Shown here in pieces: positions 8,884-17,805 of a stretch of 64,000 nt of DNA. This stretch comes from Geodermatophilus poikilotrophus (GTDB taxonomy: Bacteria > Actinomycetota > Actinomycetes > Mycobacteriales > Geodermatophilaceae): the NCBI RefSeq assembly GCF_900111455.1, contig NZ_FOIE01000009.1:124001-188000 (forward strand). Direction: 5' to 3'. The position numbers and the translations under genes were made by a program. The notes beneath the pieces are model-generated. The model was not told the DNA's origin and searched no databases. It saw only the letters and a program-made list of their open reading frames with translations. Positions within the stretch are counted from its first letter, which is position 1. Each line of letters begins with the position of its first letter.

Positions 8884-9974
8884 CGCGGCTCGCGCGCCCA
8901 CCGGCGGGGGTCCCCGAGCGGGTGCGGCAACCCGGGGAGACGGTCGTCCGCGTCGGGCCGGTCTCCGGCCGGGTCCGCTGGCGGCAGGTGGTCGTGGCCC
9001 TCGCCGCCGCCGTCGCCGTCCTCCTGCTCGGCGCGGTCAGCCTGGGCCGCGGCGACTTCCCGATCGGCCTGACCGACGTGCTGCGCACCCTGGTCGGGCT
9101 CGGCGAGGACACCCAGGAGTTCATCGTCCTGCAGCTGCGGGCGCCGCGGATCGTCGTCGGCGCACTCGTCGGCCTGGCCCTCGGCGTGGCCGGCGCGCTG
9201 TTCCAGACCTTCGCCCGCAACCCGCTGGCCTCCCCCGACGTCCTCGGCATCACGCAGGGCGCGTCGGCGGGCGCGGTCGCGGCCATCGTCCTCGGCGGGA
9301 CGGCGGGCGGCGGCGTGCTCGGCGGCGTCGGCGTCCCGCTGGCCGCGCTGCTCGGCGCGCTGGTCACCGGGCTGCTGCTGCTCCTCCTGGCCTGGCGCCG
9401 CGGCATCGACGGGTACCGGATGGTGCTGATCGGCATCGCCCTGTGGGCGGTCGGCGCGGCCCTCGTCGACTGGCTGCTCACCCGCGCCGAGATCCACGAC
9501 GCGGCGACCGCCTACGTCTGGATCACCGGCTCGCTCAACGCCCGCACCTGGGCGGAGGCGGTGCCGCTGCTGGTGGCCCTCGCCGTCCTGCTCCCCGCCG
9601 CGCTGGCCACCAGCCGCGCGCTGGCCGTCGTCCAGTTCGGCGACGACACCGCCCGCGGCCTGGGCGTGCGCCTCGTGCCCACCCAAGCGCTCGTCGTCCT
9701 CGTCGCCGTCGCGCTCACCGCCGCCGCCGTGGCGGCGGCCGGACCCATCTCCTACGTCGCGCTGGTGGTCCCCCAGGTCGCCGTCCGGCTCACCCGCGGC
9801 CCGCGGCCGCCGCTGCTGGCCTCCGGGCTGCTCGGCGCCGCGCTCGTCGTCGGCGCCGACCTGCTCACCCGCACCGTGCTCCCCCAGGCGCTGCCCGTCG
9901 GCGTGCTCACCGCCGCCGTCGGCGCGCCGTTCCTGCTCTGGCTCCTCGTCCGCGGAAGGCGATCGACGCTGTGA
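8880..9974 (+). CDS. FecCD-family iron-siderophore ABC permease, subunit 2
   Basis: 364 residues, a paralogue of the preceding gene: [41 protein letters not shown] and [16 protein letters not shown] are the equivalent motifs. It heterodimerises with the first permease to make the channel. The soluble N-terminus of about 35 residues is Pro/Arg/Val-rich. It overlaps both neighbours by four bases (GTGA at 8880 and 9971), a tightly coupled three-gene transporter. No binding protein lies next to it; the lipoprotein at 43.1 kb is a candidate. Confidence 0.9.
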   Translation: MTRLARPPAGVPERVRQPGETVVRVGPVSGRVRWRQVVVALAAAVAVLLLGAVSLGRGDFPIGLTDVLRTLVGLGEDTQEFIVLQLRAPRIVVGALVGLALGVAGALFQTFARNPLASPDVLGITQGASAGAVAAIVLGGTAGGGVLGGVGVPLAALLGALVTGLLLLLLAWRRGIDGYRMVLIGIALWAVGAALVDWLLTRAEIHDAATAYVWITGSLNARTWAEAVPLLVALAVLLPAALATSRALAVVQFGDDTARGLGVRLVPTQALVVLVAVALTAAAVAAAGPISYVALVVPQVAVRLTRGPRPPLLASGLLGAALVVGADLLTRTVLPQALPVGVLTAAVGAPFLLWLLVRGRRSTL

Positions 9975-10783
9975 CCAGCACTGTCCCCCGGACCGGAACG
10001 GTCCGTCTCGCCGCCGAGTCGGTCAGCCTGGCCTACGACGACCGGGTCGTCGTCCGCGAGCTGGACCTGCAGCTCACCGACGGCTCGTTCACCGCCATCG
10101 TCGGCCCCAACGGCTGCGGCAAGTCCACGCTGCTGCGGGCCCTGGGCCGGCTGCTGCGCCCCGTCGGAGGCCAGGTGCTGCTCGACGGCCGGGCGATCAG
10201 CCGGACGCCGACCCGCGAGGTCGCCCGCGTGCTCGGCCTGCTCCCGCAGACCCCGGTCGCCCCGGAGGGCCTCACCGTCGGCGACCTGGTCGCGCGCGGC
10301 CGGCACCCGCACCAGTCGTGGCTGCAGCAGTGGTCCCGCGACGACGAGGCGGCGGTCTCCGAGGCGCTGACCTGGACGGACATGGCGGACCTCGCCGACC
10401 GGCCGGTCGACGAGCTCTCCGGCGGCCAGCGGCAGCGCGCCTGGATCTCCATGGCGCTCGCCCAGGGCACCGACCTGCTGCTCCTCGACGAGCCGACGAC
10501 CTACCTCGACCTGTCCCACCAGATCGACGTGCTGGAGCTGGTGGCGCGGCTGCACACCGAGCGCGGCCGCACCGTCGTCGTCGTGCTGCACGACCTCAAC
10601 CTGGCCGCGCGCTACGCGCAGCGGCTGGTCGCGATGGACGACGGCAGGCTCGTCGCCTCCGGCGCGCCGGAGGAGGTGCTCACCGAGCAGCTGCTCGCCG
10701 ACGCCTTCGACCTGGAGGCGCGGATCGTGCCCGACCCGGTGGCCGGGACGCCGATGGTGGTGCCGGTCCGCCGGCTGCGGTGA
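9971..10783 (+). CDS. Iron-siderophore ABC transporter ATP-binding protein
   Basis: 270 residues with Walker [10 protein letters not shown] (45-53), the signature LSGGQRQR (149-156), Walker B LLLLDEPT (169-176) and an H-loop in [12 protein letters not shown]. This is the FepC/FhuC-type ATPase driving ferric-siderophore import with the two upstream permeases. GTG 9971 overlaps the permease stop. Directly after its TGA is AGGACCCCGTCCCC, a half-copy of the dispersed intergenic repeat. It converges on the siderophore-interacting reductase gene, 18 bases away. Confidence 0.92.
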   Translation: MTSTVPRTGTVRLAAESVSLAYDDRVVVRELDLQLTDGSFTAIVGPNGCGKSTLLRALGRLLRPVGGQVLLDGRAISRTPTREVARVLGLLPQTPVAPEGLTVGDLVARGRHPHQSWLQQWSRDDEAAVSEALTWTDMADLADRPVDELSGGQRQRAWISMALAQGTDLLLLDEPTTYLDLSHQIDVLELVARLHTERGRTVVVVLHDLNLAARYAQRLVAMDDGRLVASGAPEEVLTEQLLADAFDLEARIVPDPVAGTPMVVPVRRLR

Positions 10784-10801
10784 GGACCCCGTCCCCGGCG
10801 T

Positions 10802-11734
10802 TCAGCCGGCGACGCCCTGGCGCCAGTAGCCCATGAACGCCACCGACCCGCGGGGGACGCCGAGGTCGCCGACCAGGCTGCGGCGCAGCGTCCTCACCAC
10901 GCCGGCCTCCCCCGCCAGCCAGGCGTAGCAGCCCGAGGCGGCGTCCGGATCCGGCACCTCCCAGAGCAGCTCATCGTCGACCTCCTCGGGCGGGGCGGCC
11001 GGCGTCGAGGCGGTCCCCAGCGCGCACAGCGCGGCGTGCACGGCCGGCACCAGCCGCGACCCGCGAGCAGCGCCGTCCCGCGGCAGCCAGCGCAGCGTCG
11101 CCCGCGCCGGCAGCGCGACGTCCATCGCGTCGCCGGCCTCCGGCACCTCCAGCAGCGCGGTCACCGCACGCGGGCCGCCGCCGGGAGGACCGAGGGACTC
11201 GAGGATCGCGCACACGGCGGGAACGGCGGTCTCGTCGCCGGCCAGCAGCAACGTGCGCGCGGCCGGCGGTGGCGCCCACTCCACGCCCCACGGACGTCCG
11301 GCACCGGGGCGGTCGGGGCCGAGCAGCACGATCCGGTCGCCGGGCACCGCCGCAGCCGCCCAGCTCGCGGCCGGGCCGGCGTGCCCGTTGTCGACCCCGT
11401 GCAGGACGACGTCGACGTCGAGCTCGGCGCGCTCGGGCCGGAGCGCCCGCACGGTGTAGGTGCGGATGACCGGGCGCTGCTCCTCGGGAAGAGCGCAGTA
11501 CGCGGGGTACCAGTCCTGGCCGCGGTCGCGCAGCCGGTCCAGACCGGCGTCGTCGCGGGGGAGCACCAGCTTGAAGCGCTGGTCGCAGCCGGCCGCTCCG
11601 AACCCGGCGAGCTCCGGCCCGGTGAGCGTCAGCCGCACGAAGCTGGGGCCCAGCCGGCGGACCTCGGCGACCGAGGCGTCGAAGAACCGCCAGGCGGGGG
11701 CGGCGGCGACCTCCGGCTGGGCGGTGAGCGTCAT
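10802..11734 (-). CDS. Siderophore-interacting protein (ferric-siderophore reductase, ViuB-like)
   Basis: 310 residues. The N-terminal FAD-binding barrel has RTYTVR (91-96), the flavin-contact motif. The C-terminal NAD(P)H half has LLAGDETAVPAV, and the protein ends with GYWRQG, the typical SIP tail. It reduces the imported ferric-siderophore complex in the cytosol to release Fe2+. Its position opposite the uptake operon and its own iron box (11773-11791) place it in the same regulon. A large Ala/Pro loop near residues 230-250 is slightly longer than usual. Confidence 0.92.
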   Translation of the reverse strand: MTLTAQPEVAAAPAWRFFDASVAEVRRLGPSFVRLTLTGPELAGFGAAGCDQRFKLVLPRDDAGLDRLRDRGQDWYPAYCALPEEQRPVIRTYTVRALRPERAELDVDVVLHGVDNGHAGPAASWAAAAVPGDRIVLLGPDRPGAGRPWGVEWAPPPAARTLLLAGDETAVPAVCAILESLGPPGGGPRAVTALLEVPEAGDAMDVALPARATLRWLPRDGAARGSRLVPAVHAALCALGTASTPAAPPEEVDDELLWEVPDPDAASGCYAWLAGEAGVVRTLRRSLVGDLGVPRGSVAFMGYWRQGVAG

Positions 11735-11772
11735 GCGTCCCCCCGTTCCGGCCCACCCTCGTGGCAGCCGAC

Positions 11773-11791
11773 TTAGGCAAGCCTAACCTGA
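11773..11791. promoter_or_regulatory. IdeR/DtxR-type iron box upstream of the siderophore-interacting protein
   Basis: TTAGGCAAGCCTAACCTGA matches the IdeR/DtxR consensus palindrome at 15 of 19 positions by eye. It is 39-57 bases upstream of the minus-strand start at 11734, a promoter-overlapping distance. It is the best of the iron boxes in the window. Confidence 0.75.
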
Positions 11792-11992
11792 GCGCCTCGA
11801 CCTGGGGAACACCCCCGTCCGACCGGGGGAGACCCGTTGCACCGCGGACCCCCCACCTGGCCGGCGCCACCGTTCCCCCGGCCGCGCGCAGGAGCACCCG
11901 TGGGAGTACGTCGGCATGGACCGCACCGCCCCGGCCGGGTACGTGACCGAGCTGGCCGACTGGCCCACCGAGGCCCGGGGGGTGACCTGAGA

Positions 11993-12047
11993 GGACCCCC
12001 TGCCCCCCGCCACTCGCGAGCTCGCGGCGGGACCCTGCAGGGGAGCC
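11993..12047. repeat. Dispersed palindromic intergenic repeat, copy 1
   Basis: About 55 bases from GGACCCCCTGCC to GGGGAGCC. The outer stem CCCCTGC/GCAGGGG and the inner stem CCCGCC/GGCGGG flank a CTCGCGAG-type core. It lies three bases after the TGA (11988-11990) of a short plus-strand open segment, and in front of the EamA stop on the other strand. Same family as the copies at 25.3, 28.1, 30.0, 30.6, 37.8, 38.9, 44.1, 45.5 and 56.6 kb. Confidence 0.8.
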
Positions 12048-12049
12048 GC

Positions 12050-12997
12050 TCAGGCGGGCGCGAGGGCCGGCTCGGGCGCGGGCGCGGGACGGCGCGTCGT
12101 CCGGGCGGTCTGCGCCAGCCCGATCCCCACGAGGACGACGGCCCCGCCGAGCACCTGCCACCCCGACAGCACCTGCTCCACCCACAGCCAGGCGACGCCC
12201 GAGGCCAGCACGGGCTCCACCGTGGCGACCAGCCCGGCCGTCGTCGGCGGCAGGTGCCGCAGCGCCGCGAGCGACAGCCAGAACGGCACCACCGCACCGA
12301 GCACGGCGATCCAGCAGACCAGCACCCACAGCGGCACCTCGAGGGAGCCGAGCGACACCGGCACGGGGGCACCCAGCACCGAAGGGTCGAACGGCCAGAA
12401 CGGCGCGGCGAGCGCCCAGAACAGCGCGGCCGCGACGAAGGTCCAGCAGGTCAGCGTCACCGGGTCGCGGGTGCTCGCGCCCCGCTCCCCCATCAGGTAG
12501 TAGGTGGCCAGGCACAGCGCCGCCCCGAGGGCCGCGGCCACGCCGCCAGCGTCGAGCGAGCCGCCGCCGCGCCAGACCTCGGCCACCAGGACCAGCCCGG
12601 ACAGCGACAGCCCCAGCGCGGCCCACAGCCGGCGGCGGACCCGCTCCCCGCGCACCAGCCACACGTAGAGCGCGATGAGGACCGGCGCGGTCATCTCGAA
12701 GACCAGCGCGATGCCGACCGGCAGCCGGCCGATCGCGACGTAGTAGAGGTACTGGGTCAGCGCGACGCCCACCACGCCGAACGCCGCGAGGAAGGGCACC
12801 TCCCGCCAGGACACCCGCAGCCGCCCCGGTGCGACGACGGCCAGGACGGCGACCAGGACGACCGCGGCCCCGCCGCAGCGCAGGGCGGTCAGCCAGGGCG
12901 CGGGGACGCCCGCCTGGAGGGCCAGCGTGGAGACCGTGCCGTTGAGGGCGAACAGGCCCGCCGCCGCGATGGTCAGGGTGTAGCCGAGCCGGGGCAC
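12050..12997 (-). CDS. EamA-domain DMT-superfamily transporter
   Basis: 315 residues with ten predicted membrane segments arranged as two EamA repeats (about 5-140 and 150-290). The motifs FALNGTVSTLAL, LTQYLYYVAIGRLPVGIA and the second-repeat TTAGLVATVEPVLAS are typical of RhtA/YdcZ-like metabolite exporters. It probably exports an amino acid or other small metabolite. The C-terminal tail is Ala/Pro-rich and cytoplasmic. GTG 12997 is the only start at the family boundary. Neighbours give no hint of substrate. Confidence 0.85.
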   Translation of the reverse strand: MPRLGYTLTIAAAGLFALNGTVSTLALQAGVPAPWLTALRCGGAAVVLVAVLAVVAPGRLRVSWREVPFLAAFGVVGVALTQYLYYVAIGRLPVGIALVFEMTAPVLIALYVWLVRGERVRRRLWAALGLSLSGLVLVAEVWRGGGSLDAGGVAAALGAALCLATYYLMGERGASTRDPVTLTCWTFVAAALFWALAAPFWPFDPSVLGAPVPVSLGSLEVPLWVLVCWIAVLGAVVPFWLSLAALRHLPPTTAGLVATVEPVLASGVAWLWVEQVLSGWQVLGGAVVLVGIGLAQTARTTRRPAPAPEPALAPA

Positions 12998-13061
12998 ACA
13001 GCCGACGGTAGCGACCGTCCCCCTCCGAGCCCCCTACCGGGGGGAGGTCACCCTGCTCCGC

Positions 13062-13123
13062 GGCGGGATCGCCGGTCTCGCACGGTCCGCACCCCGGGCG
13101 CGTGCGAGGTCGGCGATCCCGCC
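13062..13123. terminator. Long inverted repeat downstream of the VOC gene
   Basis: GGCGGGATCGCCG (13062-13074) pairs perfectly with CGGCGATCCCGCC (13111-13123). After a GT/GT internal mismatch, CTCGCAC (13077-13083) pairs with GTGCGAG (13102-13108). The 20-bp interrupted stem sits just after the VOC stop on the minus strand and before the EamA gene, so a terminator is the simplest reading. It is not the dispersed repeat. Confidence 0.55.
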
Positions 13124-13133
13124 GGGAGCGGGG

Positions 13134-13538
13134 TCACTGCACGGCGGCGGGGTCCATCCAGACGACCTCCCAGACGTGGCCGTCGGGGTCGGTGAAGCTG
13201 ACGCCGTACATGAACCCGTGGTCCTGCGCCGGCTGCCACGGCCGCCCACCGGAGGCCAGCGCCCGCGCCAGCAGGTCGTCGGCCTCCTGGCGGCTCTCGG
13301 CCGACAGCGCGTTGAGCACGGTGGTCGCCTTCGCGGGGTCGCCGATCTCGACGCCGTCCGGGACGAAGTCGGCGAACCGGTCGCGGGTCAGCAGCATGAC
13401 CACGATGTTGTCCGCGACGACGACCGACGCCGTCCGCTCGTCGGAGAGCTGCTCGTTGAAGCCGAGGCCCAGGCCGCCGTAGAAGGCCTTGGCCGCGGCC
13501 AGGTCGCTCACGGGCAGGTTGACGAAGATCCAGCGCAC
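13134..13538 (-). CDS. VOC-family (glyoxalase/bleomycin-resistance-like) protein
   Basis: 134 residues. It shows the paired beta-alpha-beta-beta-beta modules of the vicinal-oxygen-chelate fold: VNLPVSDLAAAKAFYGGLGL at the start and VSFTDPDGHVWEVVWMDP at the end, with a Glu metal ligand in the latter. Related to PhnB/YaeR-like lactoylglutathione-lyase relatives; actual activity is unknown. GTG 13538 is preceded by GGGAGGCACGCC. The long inverted repeat follows the stop. Confidence 0.85.
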   Translation of the reverse strand: MRWIFVNLPVSDLAAAKAFYGGLGLGFNEQLSDERTASVVVADNIVVMLLTRDRFADFVPDGVEIGDPAKATTVLNALSAESRQEADDLLARALASGGRPWQPAQDHGFMYGVSFTDPDGHVWEVVWMDPAAVQ

Positions 13539-13790
13539 GGCGTGCCTCCCGGCGTCGCGGGGGCCCGGTCGACCCCGTCGCAGGTACGACGGGGCCGGCG
13601 GGCCGAACTCATCGGCCGCCGTCGGGGACCCGGGCGCCCGCGTCGGCGATCGGCGATCCCACGTCGCGCTGCGCGGCGATCGCGAGGACGGCCGGGTGCC
13701 GTGTGCCCACCGCCCGAGCCGGGCACACACGGCGGACGAGGTGCTCGCCCCGACGGGACGGCGGCACCGCGACGGGAGGAGCACCGGACC

Positions 13791-14168
13791 GTGAGCGAGC
13801 CGCGTCCGCCCTGGTCAGCGCGCCGGCGGAAGCTGCTGCTGTGGCTGGCGGTGGGCGCCGTCCTCGGTGGTCTGGGCGCCGTCGGCCTGCCCGGCGAGCT
13901 CGGGGTGACGGCGGCGTTCCTGGGCGTCCTGTGCGCCTTCCTCCTGGTGGTCGCCCTGGTGGTGTTCGTCACCGTCCCGGGGCCGGACACCCTGGGCACG
14001 CTGCTGCGCACCGCACCGCTGGCCGGTGCGGTGCTCGTGGTCGCCGTCCTGCTGGTGCTGTCCAACCCGACCGGGTCGTCACTGCGCTGGCTGTGGGTGG
14101 CCGCCGCGGTCGCCGCCGCGGCGTGGACGGCGTTCGCCGTCTGGGAGACCCGCCGCTCCGGCGGCTGA
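13791..14168 (+). CDS. Small four-helix membrane protein, unknown function
   Basis: 125 residues with four hydrophobic stretches (about 15-32, 38-60, 73-90, 95-115) and a basic N-terminus (SARRRK), so both ends are probably cytoplasmic. No motif recognised. GTG 13791 follows GGGAGGAGCACC. It lies 22 bases upstream of the thioesterase gene and may be co-transcribed. The 252 bases upstream hold small hairpins only. Confidence 0.65.
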   Translation: MSEPRPPWSARRRKLLLWLAVGAVLGGLGAVGLPGELGVTAAFLGVLCAFLLVVALVVFVTVPGPDTLGTLLRTAPLAGAVLVVAVLLVLSNPTGSSLRWLWVAAAVAAAAWTAFAVWETRRSGG

Positions 14169-14190
14169 CCACGGCGGCAGACTGCCCGAC

Positions 14191-14994
14191 GTGACCGCCG
14201 GCCTGCCCACCGCCCTCTACCTCCCCGACGGCGACGGCTTCCTCGCCACCGACCTGACCATCGGGCCGTGGGACCCGGGGCTGCAGCACGCCGGGCCGGT
14301 CGCGGCGCTGCTGGCCCGGGAGGCCGAACGGGTCACCGGGATCCCCGACGGGCAGACCGTGCGGCTGGCCTTCGACATCCTCGCGCCGGTGCCGGTGGGC
14401 CCGGTGCAGGTCACCGCCCGGCTGCTGCGGCCGGGACGTCGGATCGAACTGGTGGAGGCGGTGCTCACCGCGGGGTCCTCCCCCGCCCGCCCCACGCGGC
14501 CGCTGGTGCGGCTGACCGCCTGGCGGATGCGCACCTCCCCCGTCGAGGGGACGCCGGGGGCCGGCGTCCCGCTGCCCGGGCCGGAGCAGAGCCGCCCGGA
14601 GACGGCGGCCTTCTTCACCACCGACGTCGCCTACCACCGGGCGCTGGACTGGCGCTTCGCGCACGGCTCCTTCAACGCCCCCGGGCCGGCCGCCGCGTGG
14701 ACCCGGCCGCTGTGCACCCTGGTCGAGGGCGAGCCGATCAGCCCGCTGCAGCACCTGCTGGTGATGACCGACGCGGCCAGCGGCATCTCCGCCGTCCTGG
14801 ACTGACGGCGGGCCACCTTCGCCAACGTCGACCTCACCGTCGCCCTGGTGCGGCCCCCGACCGGGGAGTGGCTCGCCGCGGACGCCACCACCACGGTCGG
14901 ACCCTCCGGCGCCGGGCAGTGCTTCGCCGACCTGTACGACGTCGCCGGCCGCATCGGCCGCTCCGCGCAGGCGCTGTTCGTCGCGCCGCGCTGA
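14191..14994 (+). pseudogene. Acyl-CoA thioesterase-like gene interrupted by one in-frame TGA
   Basis: A hot-dog-fold thioesterase of the TesB-like family. Its N-terminal half contains LQHAGPVAALLAREAER and a long second half follows. Codon 205 (14803-14805) is TGA, after SAVLD. The same frame then continues open for 62 further codons (RATFANVDLTVALVRPP...) to TGA 14992-14994, where the family's conserved C-terminal half belongs. Relatives usually have Trp at the stop position, so TGG-to-TGA is the likely change. Either a recent pseudogene, a sequencing error, or readthrough. A 204-residue truncated product would lack the second hot-dog half. Confidence 0.75.
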
Positions 14995-15081
14995 CCCGGC
15001 CGGGACCGGGTCGGCACCGGTTCGTCACCGGTTCGGGGCCGGGTTGGCGCCGCCGACGTCCGCCGTGGAGGCTGGGGAGCG

Positions 15082-15987
15082 ATGGAACCGCTGGACACGC
15101 TGCTGACCTGGCTCGCCGGGCGCGGGCTGGAGATCGTGCTGCTCATCCTGGGGTCGGTGCTGCTGGCCCGGTTCGTCGCCTGGGTCGGCGAGAAGATCAC
15201 CGACCGCATCGACGCCCGCGCCACCGGCGGCGACGCCCTGGTGCGCTCGGAGGCCGCCAAGCACCGGCACTCGCTCACCCAGGTGATCACCTGGACGCTG
15301 GTCGTGCTGATCTACGCGGTGGCGGTCTTCGCCGTGCTGGACCGGGCCGGCATCCCGATCGGCGGGCTGGTCGCGCCGGCGACGGTGCTCGGTGTCGGGC
15401 TCGGCTTCGGCGCCCAGCGGATCGTCGGCGACGTGCTGGCCGGCTTCTTCATCATCACCGAGCGGCAGTACGGCTTCGGGGACGTCGTGTCCATCCAGGT
15501 GGTCGGCGGGGTCGAGCCCGCCGAGGGCACGATCGAGGACGTCACGCTGCGGGTCACCCGGCTGCGGTCGGCCAACGGCGAGGTCGTCACGCTGCCGAAC
15601 GGGCAGATCGTCAAGGTCACCAACCTGTCCCGCGACTGGGCCCGCGCCGTCGTCGACGTGCCGGTCCCGACGACCGTGGACGTCAACCGGGTCAACGAGA
15701 TCCTCAAGGACGTCGGCGCGGAGGCCTTCCGGGACCAGCGGCTGCGCCCGCTGCTGCTCGACCCGCCCAGCGTGATGGGCGTGGAGACGATCGACCTGGA
15801 GCAGGTGAACGTCCGCATGGTGGCGCGCACCCTGCCCGGCAAGCAGTTCGAGGTCGGCCGCGACCTGCGCGCCCGCGTCGTCCTGGCGTTCCGGCGGGAG
15901 GGCCTCAACGTCCCGTCGCCGACGGCGGCCCCGCCGGCCGGTGAGCTGACCGCCTCCGCCCCCTCCTCCGCAGACGGTGTGCGGTGA
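15082..15987 (+). CDS. MscS-family mechanosensitive ion channel
   Basis: 301 residues. About two N-terminal membrane helices precede the pore helix in GGLVAPATVLGVGLGFGAQ (about 93-112). The beta-domain follows, with the FGDVVSIQ and VTLPNGQIVKVTNLSRDW signature segments. It releases osmolytes when the membrane is stretched by hypo-osmotic shock. The C-terminal tail is Pro/Ala-rich. Its stop overlaps the following small membrane-protein gene (GTGA at 15984), suggesting an accessory relationship. Confidence 0.9.
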   Translation: MEPLDTLLTWLAGRGLEIVLLILGSVLLARFVAWVGEKITDRIDARATGGDALVRSEAAKHRHSLTQVITWTLVVLIYAVAVFAVLDRAGIPIGGLVAPATVLGVGLGFGAQRIVGDVLAGFFIITERQYGFGDVVSIQVVGGVEPAEGTIEDVTLRVTRLRSANGEVVTLPNGQIVKVTNLSRDWARAVVDVPVPTTVDVNRVNEILKDVGAEAFRDQRLRPLLLDPPSVMGVETIDLEQVNVRMVARTLPGKQFEVGRDLRARVVLAFRREGLNVPSPTAAPPAGELTASAPSSADGVR

Positions 15988-16460
15988 CCACCCCGGAGAC
16001 CAACGGGCCCGGCGAGCCGACCGGCCGGGTGTCGGTGAGCACCGCGCCGCCGCCCGCTCCCCGCCGCTGGTGGTCGGCGGTGCCCCACCACCTCGGCCGC
16101 GCCCGCACCTCGACCGTCGTCCTGGCGCTGCTGTTCGTCGGCGTCTACACGCTCTACCTGCACGTCCGGCCGCCGGACCCGGTCGTCGCACCCGCGCAGG
16201 AGCCGACGGTGCAGACACGGGTGACTCCCGCCCCGGCGGAGCCGGCGGAGACCGCCGAGCCCACCCCGTCGGCCCCGACGTCGGCGCCGACGACCGCCGA
16301 CACCGCCACGCCACCTGCAGGGACGACCGGCGGGGAGGCCCCGGCGGAGTCCGCGGGGCCGGCCCCGACCCCGTCCCCGGAGCAGACGGCGCCGGCGCCC
16401 CCGACCGCCGCGCCCACCGCGACCGCGGTGCCGACGGTGCCCGGCGCGCCCGGCACCTGA
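15984..16460 (+). CDS. Single-pass membrane protein with Pro/Thr/Ala-rich tail
   Basis: 158 residues. A short cytoplasmic N-terminus is followed by one hydrophobic helix (about 45-60, VVLALLFVGVYTLYLHV) and then by some 95 residues of almost pure Pro, Thr, Ala, Glu and Gly. The tail resembles a cell-wall-spanning stalk. No enzymatic motif. GTG 15984 overlaps the MscS stop, so expression is coupled to the channel. Function unknown; low complexity makes homology calls unreliable. Confidence 0.65.
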   Translation: MTTPETNGPGEPTGRVSVSTAPPPAPRRWWSAVPHHLGRARTSTVVLALLFVGVYTLYLHVRPPDPVVAPAQEPTVQTRVTPAPAEPAETAEPTPSAPTSAPTTADTATPPAGTTGGEAPAESAGPAPTPSPEQTAPAPPTAAPTATAVPTVPGAPGT

Positions 16461-16464
16461 CCGG

Positions 16465-17481
16465 TCAGAAGCGGGTGACCACCGCGATGCCCGGGTCGCG
16501 GCCCACCGCGGCGATGGCGGCGCCGGCCTCGTCGAGGGCGAGCTGCCGGGTGACCAGCGCCTGCGGCCGCAGCCGGCCGGCGGCGATCAACCCGAGCACG
16601 GCGGGATAGCTGTGGGCGGCCATGCCGTGGCTGCCCAGCACCTGCAGCTCCCGGGCGACGACGAGGTCCATCGGCACCGCCGGGCGGCCCTGCGCCGGCG
16701 GCAGCAGCCCGACCTGCACGTGCCGGCCCCGTGGCCGCAGGCACCTGATCGAGTTCTCGCAGGTGACGGCCGCACCGAAGGCGTCGAGCGAGACGTGCGC
16801 GCCGCCGGCGGTCAGCTCGGGAATCGCGGCCGGTTCCGCCACGGTGTGCTCGGCGCCGAGGTCGGCGGCCAGCCGCAGCGCCGCCGGCGAGACGTCGACG
16901 GCGACCACCCGGGCGCCGGCGGCCACCGCGACCTGCACCGCCGAGAGCCCCACCCCGCCGCAGCCGTGCACGGCCACCCACTCACCGGGCCGCACCCTCG
17001 CCACCTGGACGACCGCGCGGAAGGCGGTGGCGAAGCGGCAGCCGAGACCGGCGGCGGTGGCGGCGTCGAGTCCGTCGGGGAGCGCGACGAGGTTGACGTC
17101 GGCGGCGTCGAGCGCGACGTACTCGGCCATCGAGCCCCAGTGCGTGAAGCCGGGCTGGGTCTGGCGGGTGCAGACCTGGTGCTCGCCGGCGGCGCACTGG
17201 GTGCAGCGGCCGCAGGCGTTGACGAACGGGACGGTCACGCGGTCGCCCACCCGCCAGCGCCGGACGTCCGCCCCGACGGCGGCCACCGTGCCGGCCAGCT
17301 CGTGCCCGGGCACGTGCGGCAGGACGACGTCGGGGTCGTGGCCCTGCCAGGCGTGCCAGTCGCTGCGGCAGACGCCGCTGGCGCCCACCCGGACGACGAC
17401 GCCGCCGGGCGCCGGGCCGGGCGCGGGGACCTCCCGCACGGTCAGCGGGCCGCCGTAGGTGTCGAACACGAGTGCGCGCAC
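16465..17481 (-). CDS. Zinc-dependent alcohol dehydrogenase family protein
   Basis: 338-residue medium-chain dehydrogenase. Catalytic-zinc ligands are Cys38 in GVCRSDWHAW and His60-Glu61 in PGHELAG. Structural-zinc cysteines are 90, 93, 96 and 104 in CGRCTQCAAGEHQVC. The NAD-binding GCGGVGLSA is present. It oxidises an alcohol with NAD(P)+ and probably acts in the cytosol. The start at GTG 17481 matches the typical MRALVF N-terminus. Its stop is five bases from the convergent Pro-rich gene. It is divergent from the riboswitch-metY transcript. Confidence 0.88.
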   Translation of the reverse strand: MRALVFDTYGGPLTVREVPAPGPAPGGVVVRVGASGVCRSDWHAWQGHDPDVVLPHVPGHELAGTVAAVGADVRRWRVGDRVTVPFVNACGRCTQCAAGEHQVCTRQTQPGFTHWGSMAEYVALDAADVNLVALPDGLDAATAAGLGCRFATAFRAVVQVARVRPGEWVAVHGCGGVGLSAVQVAVAAGARVVAVDVSPAALRLAADLGAEHTVAEPAAIPELTAGGAHVSLDAFGAAVTCENSIRCLRPRGRHVQVGLLPPAQGRPAVPMDLVVARELQVLGSHGMAAHSYPAVLGLIAAGRLRPQALVTRQLALDEAGAAIAAVGRDPGIAVVTRF

Positions 17482-17608
17482 CCCGGCAGCCTCTCCCACG
17501 CCGCTCCCCGGGCTGCCGGCGTGTCCGCGCTGACCGCCCCGCCCCGACGCCCGGGATCCCGTCGTCCGGCGGGGAGGCGTGCCGGCGTCCACCACCTGGG
17601 ACGCACTG

Positions 17609-17638
17609 TTCCGCGCAGGACGGCGGCCTGCCTAGGAT
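17609..17638 (+). promoter_or_regulatory. Promoter candidate for the metY/metX transcript
   Basis: A TAGGAT -10 element lies at 17633-17638 with a weak TTCCGC -35 at 17609-17614 (18-bp spacer). Transcription would begin just before the riboswitch P1 strand at about 17645. TAGGAT is a common housekeeping -10 hexamer in actinobacteria. Prediction by eye. Confidence 0.45.
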
Positions 17639-17640
17639 CA

Positions 17641-17795
17641 CGCTGGCTCACGAGAGGCAGTGACAAGCACCTGGCTGGCTGCCCGGCAACCTCTACTCCG
17701 TCTGAGGTGCTCCCAGGGGAAGAGCCGGCCGGACGGCGCCCGCCGCCCGGCAAGGACGGAGCTCTCGCGCGCCGCGGGTCCTCCGCGAGCGAGAG
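17641..17795 (+). promoter_or_regulatory. S-adenosylmethionine riboswitch, SAM-IV type, with SD-occluding hairpin
   Basis: The core has the SAM-I/SAM-IV pattern: CTCACGAGAGGCAG, then GGCTGGCTGCCCGGCAACC and a GAGGTGCTCCC arm. P1 closes GGCTC (17645-17649) with GAGCC (17722-17726). A further GC-rich hairpin follows P1, as in SAM-IV, which is found upstream of metX/metY in actinobacteria. Downstream, CTCTCGC (17762-17768) pairs with GCGAGAG (17789-17795), and CGCGG (17773-17777) with CCGCG (17783-17787). This hides part of the GAGAGGAG ribosome site of metY, so translational control is likely (inference). Confidence 0.85.
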
Positions 17796-17805
17796 GAGAC
17801 GGCGC

